Below are positions 22,959-32,899 of a stretch of 64,000 nt of DNA, piece after piece. The notes beneath the pieces were generated by a model that worked only from the letters and a program-made list of their open reading frames with translations, was not told where the DNA came from and made no database searches. A program made the translations under genes and the position numbers. The first letter of the stretch is position 1. The number at the start of each line of letters is the position of its first letter. The stretch is taken from positions 45,001-109,000 of the forward strand of contig JAUTXW010002471.1 in assembly GCA_030620095.1 (NCBI GenBank), in the 5' to 3' direction. This DNA is from Kuschelorhynchus macadamiae. Taxonomy: Eukaryota > Arthropoda > Insecta > Coleoptera > Curculionidae.

Positions 22959-25495
22959 ATGCCTTCGTTTTGCTGTGTTGTGAAGTGTGGAAGTAGGGGT
23001 GATCGTGATAAAGTAGGATTTTTCCGTATTCCAGCGGAATTACATTTTCCACACAAACCAGACCTGAACAAACTTTCAAAAGATAGACGACACAAATGGT
23101 TATCAGCTATAAAAAGGGAGGATTGGACTGAAACTAAATTAAAATATGCATCAGTTTGCAGCAAACATTTCTTGAGTGGTAAGTAGCAAAAACATTAGGT
23201 GCACTAAAACAAAAAAAATGCTGTCTGTTTGATTTTGCCAAATTTGTTTTATTCTCAGATATTAGTGGTTATCCTTTTAGAGGAAATGTTGGCTAAGCTA
23301 AGTTAATTTAATCTGTACATGTTTGTCTAATTGTCAAATATCATTATACCTTCTTTTTCTGGCTAAATAGGATTAGCTAAGATTTCTTGTAAAAGGAAAG
23401 ACACTATTATTGAAGTACTGAAATAAATCTTACTAAATCTTTGGTTTCAGGAAGACCATCCAACCTGTCTGACATCCAAAATCCAGATTGGGTCCCATCA
23501 CTCCATATGAGATATGAAGTATCAAATAAGCCTTCGACTGGCGCTCAAGATCGCTATGGTAGAGCTGTAAAGAGAGCAAAACTAGCTGATTCAAAATTTG
23601 AACACAGAGTTCCCCTTCCCCAGCTTCAACTTCAGCTATAACTCCTGTTGAGGAGGATCAAAATGCTCCAGATGCATTTAAAAATAATAAAAGTTGTCAA
23701 ACGGATATTTCAGCAACTGAGTTTTCAGACATGGTTGTTTCACTAAGTTTGGGGCGACCTCTGGGACATACTTGTTCTTCTGAGATTACGTATAGATCAC
23801 TGATGAACGATGACAAAAAAACAAAATACTATACAGGCTTTAATTCATTCAAGAAACTTGACCTAATAGTGAAGTGTTGTGAACCATTCATTACTGTTCA
23901 TAGTAATACACTCTTGGACGCATCAAATCAAATTTTGTTGACATTATTTAAACTGAGGCTAAATCTGGATTTTAGAGACCTTGGGTTTAGATTTAATATT
24001 CACCCGAGCACAGCATCAACATATTTCCGATCGGTTATAAATGTGCTGTATTCACGATTTCAAAAGTGTATTGTGTGGCCAGAAAGAGACGTTTTACAGA
24101 AAACTACCCCTTCGTGTTTTAAAGAAAGTTTTGGGACAAAAGTGACAGTCATTATTGACTGTTTTGAGTTGTATATTGAAAAACCAAGCAATCTACAAAA
24201 GGCAGCACAATGTTGGTCAAATTATAAACATTCGTACACCCTCAAATATTTGATAGGAATAACACCACAAGGAACTATTTGTTTTATTAGTGAAGCTTGT
24301 ATTTGTATTTGCTTATTGCTTTATGTTTATTGTTTACCTTGACTTATACCTACAATGTTTTTTATGATTATTTCACTAGAGTGTATTACACCAGCAATAA
24401 AATCTGTAGTCCCTTAAAATATTTCTACTTTGACAAAACCAACATCATAGACATGGTATTGCCAAGACATTTTTTTTAACACACCTATTAATCTTTATTC
24501 TGTTTCTTTTAATAATAATAATAAACACATTTATTATTCCAAAATAAAGATTTATAAATACCAAAAAAACAATACATCGAAATAAGTAGATAAATGGAAT
24601 AAAAGGCAACTTATCAGCTTCCCTTGCCAAAGAAAGAGCTGTTGAATGAATTTGATTGAAGTTGTTAATTTCTACTCTCGTAAAAATAGTCATGCCAAAT
24701 ACCACTCGAGAAAACATTCTGTAGGCAAAATCATTCTGGTTCAAATTTGTTGCCTTTTGGTAATTTCGCTCAAGAAATTTTTGATGTAATCAATGGCCTG
24801 GCGGCTTGTTATTTTGTCAAAAATGTTATTCGCAAAATCAGTCGAAATTTTTTTCTCTTGTGGTATTATGTATGAAAATAAAAATATATAAATAAATTTG
24901 CAAGAACCTTCTAATTTTAAGTTGCAGAATGCAATCGACAATTGAGCAAAATCATTTTTGTCCTTCTAAGGCATAGTTCTGAATTTCTATTAACAGGTAT
25001 AAATAGTCATTAACAGAACTGTGCTAGGGATAGTGTGTTTTTAGTACCTACTATATTGTTATTTTTCTAGTAGCTATCTAATATTTTGACTCTCGTAAAG
25101 CATCGCTCTACTTGTATAAGTTAGCAATAGATAGTTTTTTTTACTTCTAAACAAACTAAATATTGTTTTACTTTTTAGGTGACTTGATTCTGGCTGACAG
25201 AGGATTCCTTGTAAAAGATTATGTCAATTTGCTAAATGCCAATATAAAGACCCCCGCTTTCACAAAAGGACAGAACCAACTGCATCCTTATGAAATTGAA
25301 GAGACCAGAGCAATTGCTCACGTGAGAATACATGTGGAAAGAGTGATTGGCTACATTAGACAAAAATTTCGTATATTAGCAGATGAAATGCCAATAACTT
25401 TTTTGTGTGTTGGAGATGATGACCCAATCCTAGATAAAGTGATGGTAGTGTGTTGTGCCCTGATCAATTTAAATCCCCCAATAGTTAATTTGTAA
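22959..25495 (+). pseudogene. THAP-domain DDE transposase (ISL2EU/Harbinger-like)
   Basis: Exon 1 (22959-23178) encodes a THAP zinc finger: MPSFCCVVKCGSRGD with the first cysteines, the HKWL core, and CSKHF with the last Cys and His. The donor g|gtaagt and acceptor tttcag bound a 272-bp intron (23179-23450). The next exon begins GRPSNL and carries NPDWVPSL. A frameshift near 23636 leads into a helix-turn-helix block (FRDLGFRFNIHPSTASTYF) and VTVIIDCFELYIEKPSN, holding the first catalytic Asp of the DDE_4 fold. After 24290 the frame is lost until 25180, where GDLILADRGF (second Asp) and VRIHVERVIGYIR (Glu region) follow, ending at 25495. The WGG-type segment before LILADRG is missing, so it is probably inactive. 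Confidence 0.85.
24290..25180. other. Intron or insertion within the THAP transposase gene
   Basis: The transposase frame stops at a donor-like gtattt and resumes after tttttag, so this could be an intron. However, residues normally present at this place are absent on both sides, which favours an insertion or deletion. On the - strand, frames at 24445-24744 and 24741-24941 are open and touch, but match nothing recognised. Confidence 0.4.
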
Positions 25496-26049
25496 AAAAC
25501 CTACTTTAATAAAAATAACTGTATATGATTAACTTTTATGAGTTTTATTTCTTTTAAATCACATAACACGTGAAAAAGCCAAAAGATTTTGTTAAAATAA
25601 ATTTGTACTTTAATTTTTATTTAAAAAATTTAAATTTTTAACACATAAAGCATAAACTAACTAACCTATTATGTAGGTACTTGAAAAAAGATTAAAATAG
25701 TTTAAAGAACTCTCTTTAAATATTTAAGAATTATAAACTATTGAGAAACGTCTTATTTTTCAATGCACTTCTATTATAGAATTTCCACAATTTTTTTTTT
25801 CATATTTTTTATGCTATTTGCGTAGTCTACTTCTTTAACTAAGGGGATTAAAAGAAAAAAAATCAATTAAAAAATACATTTTATTTTTATTAAAAAATAT
25901 ATATAATGATAAAACTTTTATTTATTAAATTAAAAAGTACACATAATACAATAATTGGACAAAAGTTCAAGTAATCTACGATATAATATAAACCAAAACC
26001 ATAATACATTGCATACTTATCTAGAAATAAAAAAGATTAAAAAATAGAG

Positions 26050-26515
26050 TTACCATACCCAAAACAAAATGGTTTTATAATAAATAAAATAACAAGTACA
26101 GTGGCCAGTGTTAATACTTCCATTATCTTGTGTCAGGACCCACACATTTAGAGGGGGTTCCCTAGCACGCTGACTATGTCGAACCTTTGCAAGTATAACG
26201 GAAAGCTCATTGACCTTTTTCATGCCACGCAGATGAACAAAACCAGCCTCAAAATACTTGTAGCCACTGAGACTTTTATAAGCTTTCATTTGCTCTTTTG
26301 TGTAACAACTATGAGTTAGCACTAAATACGTCATTACATCAAAGGCTTGAACAGCTGGTAGGGATGCAAAGTCTTTATCAAGGTCTTCATCCATGATTTT
26401 AAAAGGATCAATGGAATTTATAAGACGAATCTTGTTCTTATACCTTTGAGCAACGTCAGGTTTTTCACTCTAGCTGGATAAGGTAGTCACTCTTTTCAGA
26501 CTGTGGTAAATCCAT
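26050..26515 (-). pseudogene. Second gene of the ISL2EU-like element, N-terminal exon
   Basis: Starts at an ATG at 26515 (MDLPQSEKSDYLIQLE). An in-frame stop or frameshift follows near 26465, then DVAQRYKNKIRLIN, LKAYKSL-like QMKAYKSLSGYKYFEAGFV, and VRHSQRAREPPLNVWV. It ends with a likely zinc-binding segment (GHCTC) at a donor-like gttatt near 26100. Insect proteins with this order usually carry a SWIM zinc finger and a YqaJ-type nuclease domain, and ISL2EU elements are known to encode such a protein beside the transposase. The nuclease domain is not visible here. Identification is from memory of the family. Confidence 0.55.
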
Positions 26516-26884
26516 GTTAATTTTTTATCACTTTATCTACTAGGTCACTAAGAAAGTCTTTTAAATGTGCACTTATCACTCTTCTTAATTAACACGAACT
26601 AAACTAAAAGTACATCTGCTTGCTCCCAATATCAACTAATTTCATGACCAGGTACAGGTAGCCAGGTAGCTAAACGCAATCGACCTTTCTAGGCCGTAAA
26701 ACATTCCAAATCATAAACAGGTACCTATGAATATATTAGTTATATTCTTAAACCACTTAATAACTAAATCACTTTAAAATATATAAATTAAGCAATAATA
26801 TCGAGACAAAACTGCTGTTATAACCCTGAACTTTCATAAGAAAATAAACATCAGCTGGCAAATGTATGTCCTAAGCCGGCCATA

Positions 26885-27062
26885 TTTGATTTGACAGGTC
26901 ACGTGTTTTAGATCGCCTAATTATGATTTTCATTATAAAAACAATTATTTTTACCTTTAAACCGGATTTAAAAGTGCCTAGTTAATTTCTTTACTTACGA
27001 AAATACAAATGCACTCACCGTTGAGACGAAATTCCTTTCTTCCTTTTACTTTTAATACGGGT
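26885..27062 (-). repeat. Right inverted arm of the ISL2EU-like element
   Basis: Inverted copy of 21459-21597 joined to 22808-22865; see those entries. Confidence 0.75.
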
Positions 27063-27089
27063 ACAACCGCACGCCACACAACTGACCAT
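27019..27089 (-). CDS. THAP-like first exon in the right arm
   Basis: On the - strand an ATG at 27089 opens MVSCVACGCTRIKSKRKKGI and runs to a good splice donor (acg|gtgagt) at 27018. Cys-x2-Cys right after the start, followed by a basic stretch and KGIS, is how THAP zinc fingers begin. No continuing THAP exon was found before 26515. Its 3' half is copied in the left arm (21459-21510), where the start codon and cysteines are not conserved. It may be the first exon of the second gene. Confidence 0.4.
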
Positions 27090-27426
27090 TTCTTGTATTC
27101 AGGATAATACAAACCACCAAAAATGATTTTATTAGGTTTTATAACACACAACACAACTTTTTAATCAACTTTTATATTAATTCAATGTGCGTATTATTTA
27201 TAAACTGCTAAAACTTAAACTTAAATTTGCAAAGACGATGGTTTGACAACACACGTCACCAAAGCAAAACATAAACATCAGAAAAATAAGGTCCCAAAAA
27301 TGACGTAGTTCTGTCAAAAGCCTGCTAATTTAAAATAATGCATGGGGCTCTTTCCTGTTGTCTATTTATTCAAAGATGCAAATGGTCGCTAGGTATTTCT
27401 ACTGTTGATTAGGACTGAAATTTGAG
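27090..27426. other. Spacer between the ISL2EU-like element and the retroelement
   Basis: No gene seen. 27349-27390 resembles 19788-19830 in inverted orientation and may be a retroelement fragment. Confidence 0.4.
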
Positions 27427-28336
27427 TTAATTAATTATTAGAGGGCGATATTGTTGCGGTTTCTGTTGACTTTGCGAGAAACCGCTGGCTTGTTGAGGTC
27501 TAGATTGATTTTGGTTATAATTACTGGACTGTTGAGATGTGTTCGGTGTATGGTGTTGATATAGTCTTGGACACCCTGAACTAAAATTACGTTGGAAATG
27601 TTAGCGATTCAATGGGGAAGTGCGGCACTGACTAGAAGAATGATCTGTACGTCCGCAATTATAACATCTCATAGGTTGTGGCTGTGGTTTTTCTTATAGG
27701 TAAAGTGGGTCTTGGAGCTAGAGTTCTATGTTGTTTTTTGGTCTCAAAATATGATAACTGAAGTTCTCTTCTAATTCGTGAATGGGCTTCTAAAAGGTTG
27801 GCTGGATTTCCTGCACGAATGAGTTGACCTAATCGCGGTTCGAGCTCTGTTAATAAAATATTTAAGGCCATAGTCCCTATGAGAGCACTTCGAGCTGTTT
27901 TTTGATCAGTACTGAGGGTAATTGATTTTTGAATATTTGCATGCATTTTTGCATTTAGCACTTGGGGACGGTTAAAGAAGGTAAGGTGTGACTCGTTTGA
28001 TAATTGCCCAAGTTGTTGCAGGTTTTGTAATAGTGAAGATAAATCTGGAGAGGCTCCAAAGCGTAGGTTAAGCAGTTTTTTCATTTCTAAATATGAGCCT
28101 GGATTTCGAGAACTAACGAGTTGTGCAGATCTACCCCTAAGTTTATTTTTAATTTAAATAGCTAGCAGAGTCTTTTGAGTAGTAGTGGCCATATTGTACG
28201 CACAATCCCACTCATTTAAAAATGTTCCTAAAAAGATTTGATAACCTTCAAATTCCGGAATTAAAGAAAATATTTCTGATAATTTATAAGATTCTACTTC
28301 TGGTTGAATAGCGCTATTTTCAGTTGAATCAGGCAT
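27427..28336 (-). pseudogene. gag: Gag of a Gypsy/errantivirus-like retroelement (old copy)
   Basis: Structural protein that would package element RNA. It starts at an ATG at 28336. The core region is open apart from one in-frame TAA near 28155. A one-base frameshift near 27668 precedes a CCHC zinc knuckle (CYNCGRTDHSSSQC), followed by a Gln/Asn/Ser-rich tail ending at 27427; another stop lies near 27600. A leader and a probable primer-binding site separate it from the LTR at 28550-28820. It points away from the pol segment, so the element is rearranged. Nothing downstream of gag survives on this strand. Confidence 0.75.
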
Positions 28337-28537
28337 TTTGAAAACTAATTTGACTTATTTAAAGGCAGATACAAATTTAAATGTTAGTAAAATTAATTAA
28401 AACCAATAAGAAATACAGGGAAAATATGAAAAATCGGACAGTTTCAATTAGAAGAAAATAACACAATAAAATAAACAATAGCGAGATGATTCATTAACTT
28501 ACAGCAGGAGTATTTGCATCGTCGTGTTCTTAGTGTG

Positions 28538-28549
28538 CCGACTGTGCCA
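28538..28549 (-). promoter_or_regulatory. Probable primer-binding site
   Basis: TGGCACAGTCGG on the - strand directly follows the inner end of the LTR. TGG at this point is standard for tRNA-primed LTR elements. The matching tRNA was not identified. Confidence 0.55.
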
Positions 28550-28820
28550 ATAACTTTTCCAAATTTCACTTTTTAAAACATGTTATTTACACAAAAAAAT
28601 ACTTCAATAATTAGACTAACATAATAACGTTCTATAATATCAACTAACTAACCAATTATAATTTGGGTCTATTTATATTAATCTGAATGCTGATGTAGCG
28701 TCTTCCATCCGTGAGAACTGCAACTGCTTACGGTGCATTCTCGGAGGTGTTGTAATTCTTATACATGACACCGTGTGACCGAAGGTCATCGCCTGCACGT
28801 GGCTATCAGCGTATATAACA
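28550..28820 (-). repeat. LTR, left copy (inverted)
   Basis: 271 bp, closely matching 32544-32812 in the opposite orientation. It starts tgttatatacgctgatagcc on the - strand and ends at the primer-binding site. Differences from the right copy are scattered substitutions and short indels. Confidence 0.85.
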
Positions 28821-28821
28821 T

Positions 28822-31190
28822 AGCGTCGGTGGATTTACGAGTTGCGCAAGAAAGAGGCAAAGTTAGGCTCCCACACAGTAAATGAACACGGTGAAGTTTT
28901 TACCTCAATCGTCAATACCAATGCGATAGCAAAAAACACTGACTTCTCAGATATATCATTAGACCCGATAAATGACACCTCTGACCCAATCTATAACAGA
29001 ACAAAATTTAAAAGGTCAGCATGACAGAACATCACAAATAAAAAACCTGTTAAGAACCGAACATCTAAATGAGGAAGAAAAAGAACTTGTGACAAACGAA
29101 ATAAAACATTCGATAGAAACAAACAACGCTCGACCTGTTTTTACCAAATCGTACAGTTTTTCCCAAATACATAAAGAGGGAATAAAAAGTCAAGTCGACA
29201 AAATGTTAGACGAAGGTATCATCCGACCCTCTGTCTCACCATGGTCTTCTCCAGTCTGGGTCGTCCCAAAGAAACTCGACTTTAGGAAACAAATAGCGTG
29301 TGGTCATGGACTATCGTATGCCCTTTGGTCTTAAGAATGCTCCGTCCACCTTCCAACGGGTCATGGACAACATCCTTCTTGGCATTCAGAATGAGCGCTG
29401 TCTGGTATATATAGACGATATAATTATCTATAACTAAAGTATTTAAACGTTTAAAGAAAGTCAACCTCAAAAATTCCAAAATTCAGCCTGACAAATGCTA
29501 GTTTCTAAGAAAGGAAGTTGCATACCTTGGACACCTGATAACCCAAAACGGCGTTAAACCAAATCCATCAAAAGTAGACTGTATCGTTAACTTTCCCGAA
29601 CTAAAAAATTCAAAAAGCATTCAATCATTTTTGGGACTGGTTGGCTACTATCGACCTTTATCCGAAATTTCGCAAAAATCTCAAATCTCTTGATCAAACT
29701 TCTTCGACTATGAGTGTAAATCAAGCTTCGAAGAGCTGAAGAAAGCCTTCATCTCTAACCCAATTCTGATTTACCCTAACTTTCAGGATCAATTCTTGTT
29801 AACTACAGACGCAAGCGCGTTCGCTATTGGCGCTATCTTGTCCGACCTCCGACCATATCTTTTTGAACGGAAATTGGTCCTCATCACAGACTATCAACCC
29901 TTAAAATGGCTCTTCTCAATAAAAGACCCAGGAAGTCGTTTAGCTCGTTGGCGTTTGAAGTTTGAGGAGTACGACTGTAAAATTGAATATAAACCCGGTA
30001 AAATTTAAAAAAAAACGCCGATGCACTGTCTCGAGTCAAAATTAACCACTTTCAAGAATGCGCAAAACTTCAGTCTAAACTTTGCTTCCAACAAAGACGA
30101 CATACATGACAAATCAACAACTAGCAAAGAACCACACCAATCGGAAGACGAAACAGACACAGAAGAAATAACGCAAGAATATAACCGGTTCGTGCACCTA
30201 TATAAAACAAAATCAATTATAGACTATGCTAAAATTGAAACCTCAAACTCCCAACTCCTAGACAAATATCACAAAAATATAGTGACCTTTTGTCAAGCAA
30301 AATTAGAGGATCTATACTTTAAAATCATAGAAGACATTTTTGAAGAAAATTTTCATTTTGTAAATAACGAAATAAATGTTACCTAGCAAAAGTGTAAGGA
30401 ATCGAAAATATATAATCCCTTTGCCATTTAACAACGATTCCGTAGTCCAACAGCGTTGCCTTATTTAAGAGCAAAGACAAATTTGACTTAACCCAGACTT
30501 ACCGTGTCGAAAATAATTTAGAACTCCAAATTTTGGAAATTCTCTCATTTATCCTCTGCGATAAAGACGTTAAATTCAAAATATGTCAGAATACTTAGTA
30601 CACCCCTTGTAATTACCGAAATCCCCAAAAACACCATTCGAGAGAATTAATATATATAATCCCGTTAATAACTATGCTCTCACGCTTAGAGATGAACTAA
30701 CGAAGTTCACACAGGCTTATGCTTTATCGGATAAGAAAGCTTCAACAGTCGTGAACACACTTAATATTTTTCGAATATTTTCGCACTTTAAGGATCCAGT
30801 GTGACAATGGCCGTGAATTCGACAACGCCCTGATGAAAGATCTTTGCGAACTTTATGACGTAAAATTGGCATTTTCCAGTGTCAGTCATCCGCAATGAAA
30901 TGGATCACTTGAACGGTTTCATGCGATCCTAACAGAGATGATCCGAGTGCATAAAACCGAAAATCCCAATGAACACCCATTTAACATTCTTACTTATGCC
31001 GTGATTTGCTATAACAATACAGAAAAATAAGACCCATGGTTTTACACCATACGAGCTTATCTCTGGCCATACATCCAGTTGACCCCCAGAAACCTTATAC
31101 AACCAAGAACAACTCATTTCAAAGTACATTAGAGATCTAAATAATAAAATGGAAATTTATTACAGACTTGCGCGAACGAGAACTGATATT
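28822..31190 (+). pseudogene. pol: Pol of a Gypsy/errantivirus-like retroelement (old copy)
   Basis: Encodes reverse transcriptase, RNase H and integrase of the element. It begins abruptly beside the left LTR, without protease. The N-terminal RT block (28990-29280, with VDKMLDEGIIRPS and WSSPVWVVPKK) is followed by a deletion that removes the first catalytic Asp region. FGLKNAPSTFQRVMD and YIDD follow at about 29312-29425. The RNase H start (TTDASAFAIGA) and ITDYQPLKWLF are at 29796-30008. Integrase remnants near 30790-31000 keep CDNG and, after an in-frame stop, NGSLERFH. Many frameshifts and stops make it inactive. Confidence 0.82.
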
Positions 31191-31411
31191 CAAAAAGAAA
31201 AATCCAAAATCACGATTTGAAAAATTGCTTTCCGACAAACTCTATCCCGATGACGCTCAATGATATTTTGGATGCAATCACTTTCGCCTGTTTAAAAATA
31301 CTCCATAGCTCAATTATCACCCCACAAGATCTGATCACCTCATTACAAGACATCTCTCGATCTTTAGTAAAAAATAATTTACCTTTATCAACCTATTTAT
31401 CAAATGTGACG

Positions 31412-31528
31412 GAATATCTCGATATAATCGGACTAGGAGCATATCAGCCTGATCAAAAAATAATTTTTGTACTAAAAATTCCCTGAATCGTACCTGTAAC
31501 TATACCCTCTATCACTTGTACCCTATCC
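31412..31528 (+). repeat. Inverted duplication inside env, source copy
   Basis: Pairs with 32073-32189; the match is nearly perfect over 117 bp. Confidence 0.85.
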
Positions 31529-32072
31529 TCATTTTGGACAATCAAACAGGCTTACACCACATATTACCAACTACTAAAAAATTCATTGCGCGTGACGATG
31601 ATTCATTATTGTACGTATCATTTCGAAATCTGAACAACTACAAACAGCTGAAGACCAATACCAAGATCTGCTCCGATATCCTGCCGTATCCCATTGATAG
31701 CGGCTCCATCTGCGAGGTCCAGCTACTAAGACAACAGACACGACTACCAGCAACTTTCCAGACTTCTGAGCTTCTTGCCAAGGAATACACAATGTGGAAG
31801 AATTCAACCAAACCTATTGGCTTATAACAATTTCCGACCCCTTGCCAGTCACAGTGAAATGTGGAAGCAAAAACATCGTTACCAACGTAATAAACACTAA
31901 CTTATTACTAAGGTTACAACCGGACTGCAATGCCTTCATTGCAAGAACAAGGGTACATGCAAAATACCCTTGGAATGTTGCCATCATCTTCCTAAAAAAT
32001 CTAAAATCCTCGACCTAAAGCCTCTCAAACTCAACAAAATCGACATTGAAGACCTAAATACCGCCCAACCTG

Positions 32073-32189
32073 GGATAGGGTACAAGTGATAGAGGGTATA
32101 GTTACAGGTACGATTAAGGAAATTTTTAGTAAAAAAATTATTTTTTGATCAGGCTGATATGCTCCTAGTCCGATTATATCGAGATATTC
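32073..32189 (-). repeat. Inverted duplication inside env, inverted copy
   Basis: Reverse complement of 31412-31528, placed 545 bp downstream; it interrupts the env frame. Confidence 0.85.
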
Positions 32190-32543
32190 TTCTTTAACCA
32201 ACATTCTGACGAACTGGACAAGTTTATCAATGATCCCTTTGGGACCAAACATGTTCACTGGTTCACAATTTTCACCATTATCCTTATTGTTGCACTTGTG
32301 ATATTATATATCCTCTGCAAATGTCGACGCAAGACACCCCAGGATTGGCATAGCAATTACAAACCACGATAATCCACCAACACCTCCAGTTCCCAAGTTC
32401 AGAGACACCGTCCATCAGAGATTACGGCATCTGATTCCTAAAAGAAGACCAAGTGCGCATCCCGACGAGACGATAAAAGAAGCTGTCGAACTCCAATTCA
32501 ACCAAGGACAACTGCAGGGCAACAACTTTTCTTTTAAAAGGGT

Positions 32544-32812
32544 AGTTGTTATATACGCTGATAGCCACGTGCAGGCGATGACCTTCGGTCACACGGTGTC
32601 AGGTATAGGAATTACAACCCTCGAGAATGTAACGTAAGCAGTTGCAGTTCTCATGGATGGAAGACGTAGCGTAGCATTCAGATTAATATAAATAGATCCA
32701 AATTGTAAGTAGTTAGTTAGTTGATATTATAGAACGTTATTATGTTAGTCTAATTATTGAAGTATTTTTTTGTGTAAATAAATTTTTTTAAAAAGTGAAT
32801 TTTGGAGTTATT
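32544..32812 (+). repeat. LTR, right copy
   Basis: 269 bp, preceded by a purine-rich tract (tttaaaaggg) that would prime second-strand synthesis. It starts agttgttatatacgctg and ends near agttatt. A TATA-like stretch (attaatataaat) lies at about 32680. Inverted partner at 28550-28820. Confidence 0.85.
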
Positions 32813-32899
32813 TGGCTATAATATATTGTTCCGGATTGGTCGGTACACAAACACGTAGTTTCTGAATACACACCTTTTATTCAAAACACAGGTTACAAG

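Larger units (their letters stand above)
21459..27089. mobile_element. ISL2EU-like (THAP-DDE) transposon with convergent genes
   Basis: Inverted arms of about 180 bp lie at 21459-21597 plus 22808-22865 on the left and 26885-27062 on the right. The left arm is split by a later insertion. Inside are a + strand THAP/DDE transposase gene (22959-25495) and a - strand gene (start 26515) of the kind that accompanies it in ISL2EU elements. Both arms carry a matching exon-like block ending in a splice donor (gtaagt left, gtgagt right), suggesting each inverted repeat supplies a promoter and first exon. The outer tips and target duplication were not resolved. Confidence 0.7.
31217..32375 (+). pseudogene. 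env: Env-like gene of the retroelement (old, broken copy)
   Basis: Located between pol and the 3' LTR, where errantiviruses carry an envelope gene. Frames at 31217-31486, 31516-31827 and 31794-32018 form consecutive pieces. A strongly hydrophobic stretch near 32255-32320 followed by Cys, Lys and Arg looks like a C-terminal membrane anchor. The frame is broken several times, and a 117-bp segment of it is duplicated in reverse at 32073-32189. Assignment rests on position and general features, so family placement is moderate. Confidence 0.6.

Noticed and set aside
22874..23164. - strand frame of 96 codons
   Set aside because: Antisense of the THAP exon.
30929..31129. - strand open frame within the retroelement pol
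   Set aside because: Antisense to integrase remnants read on the + strand.
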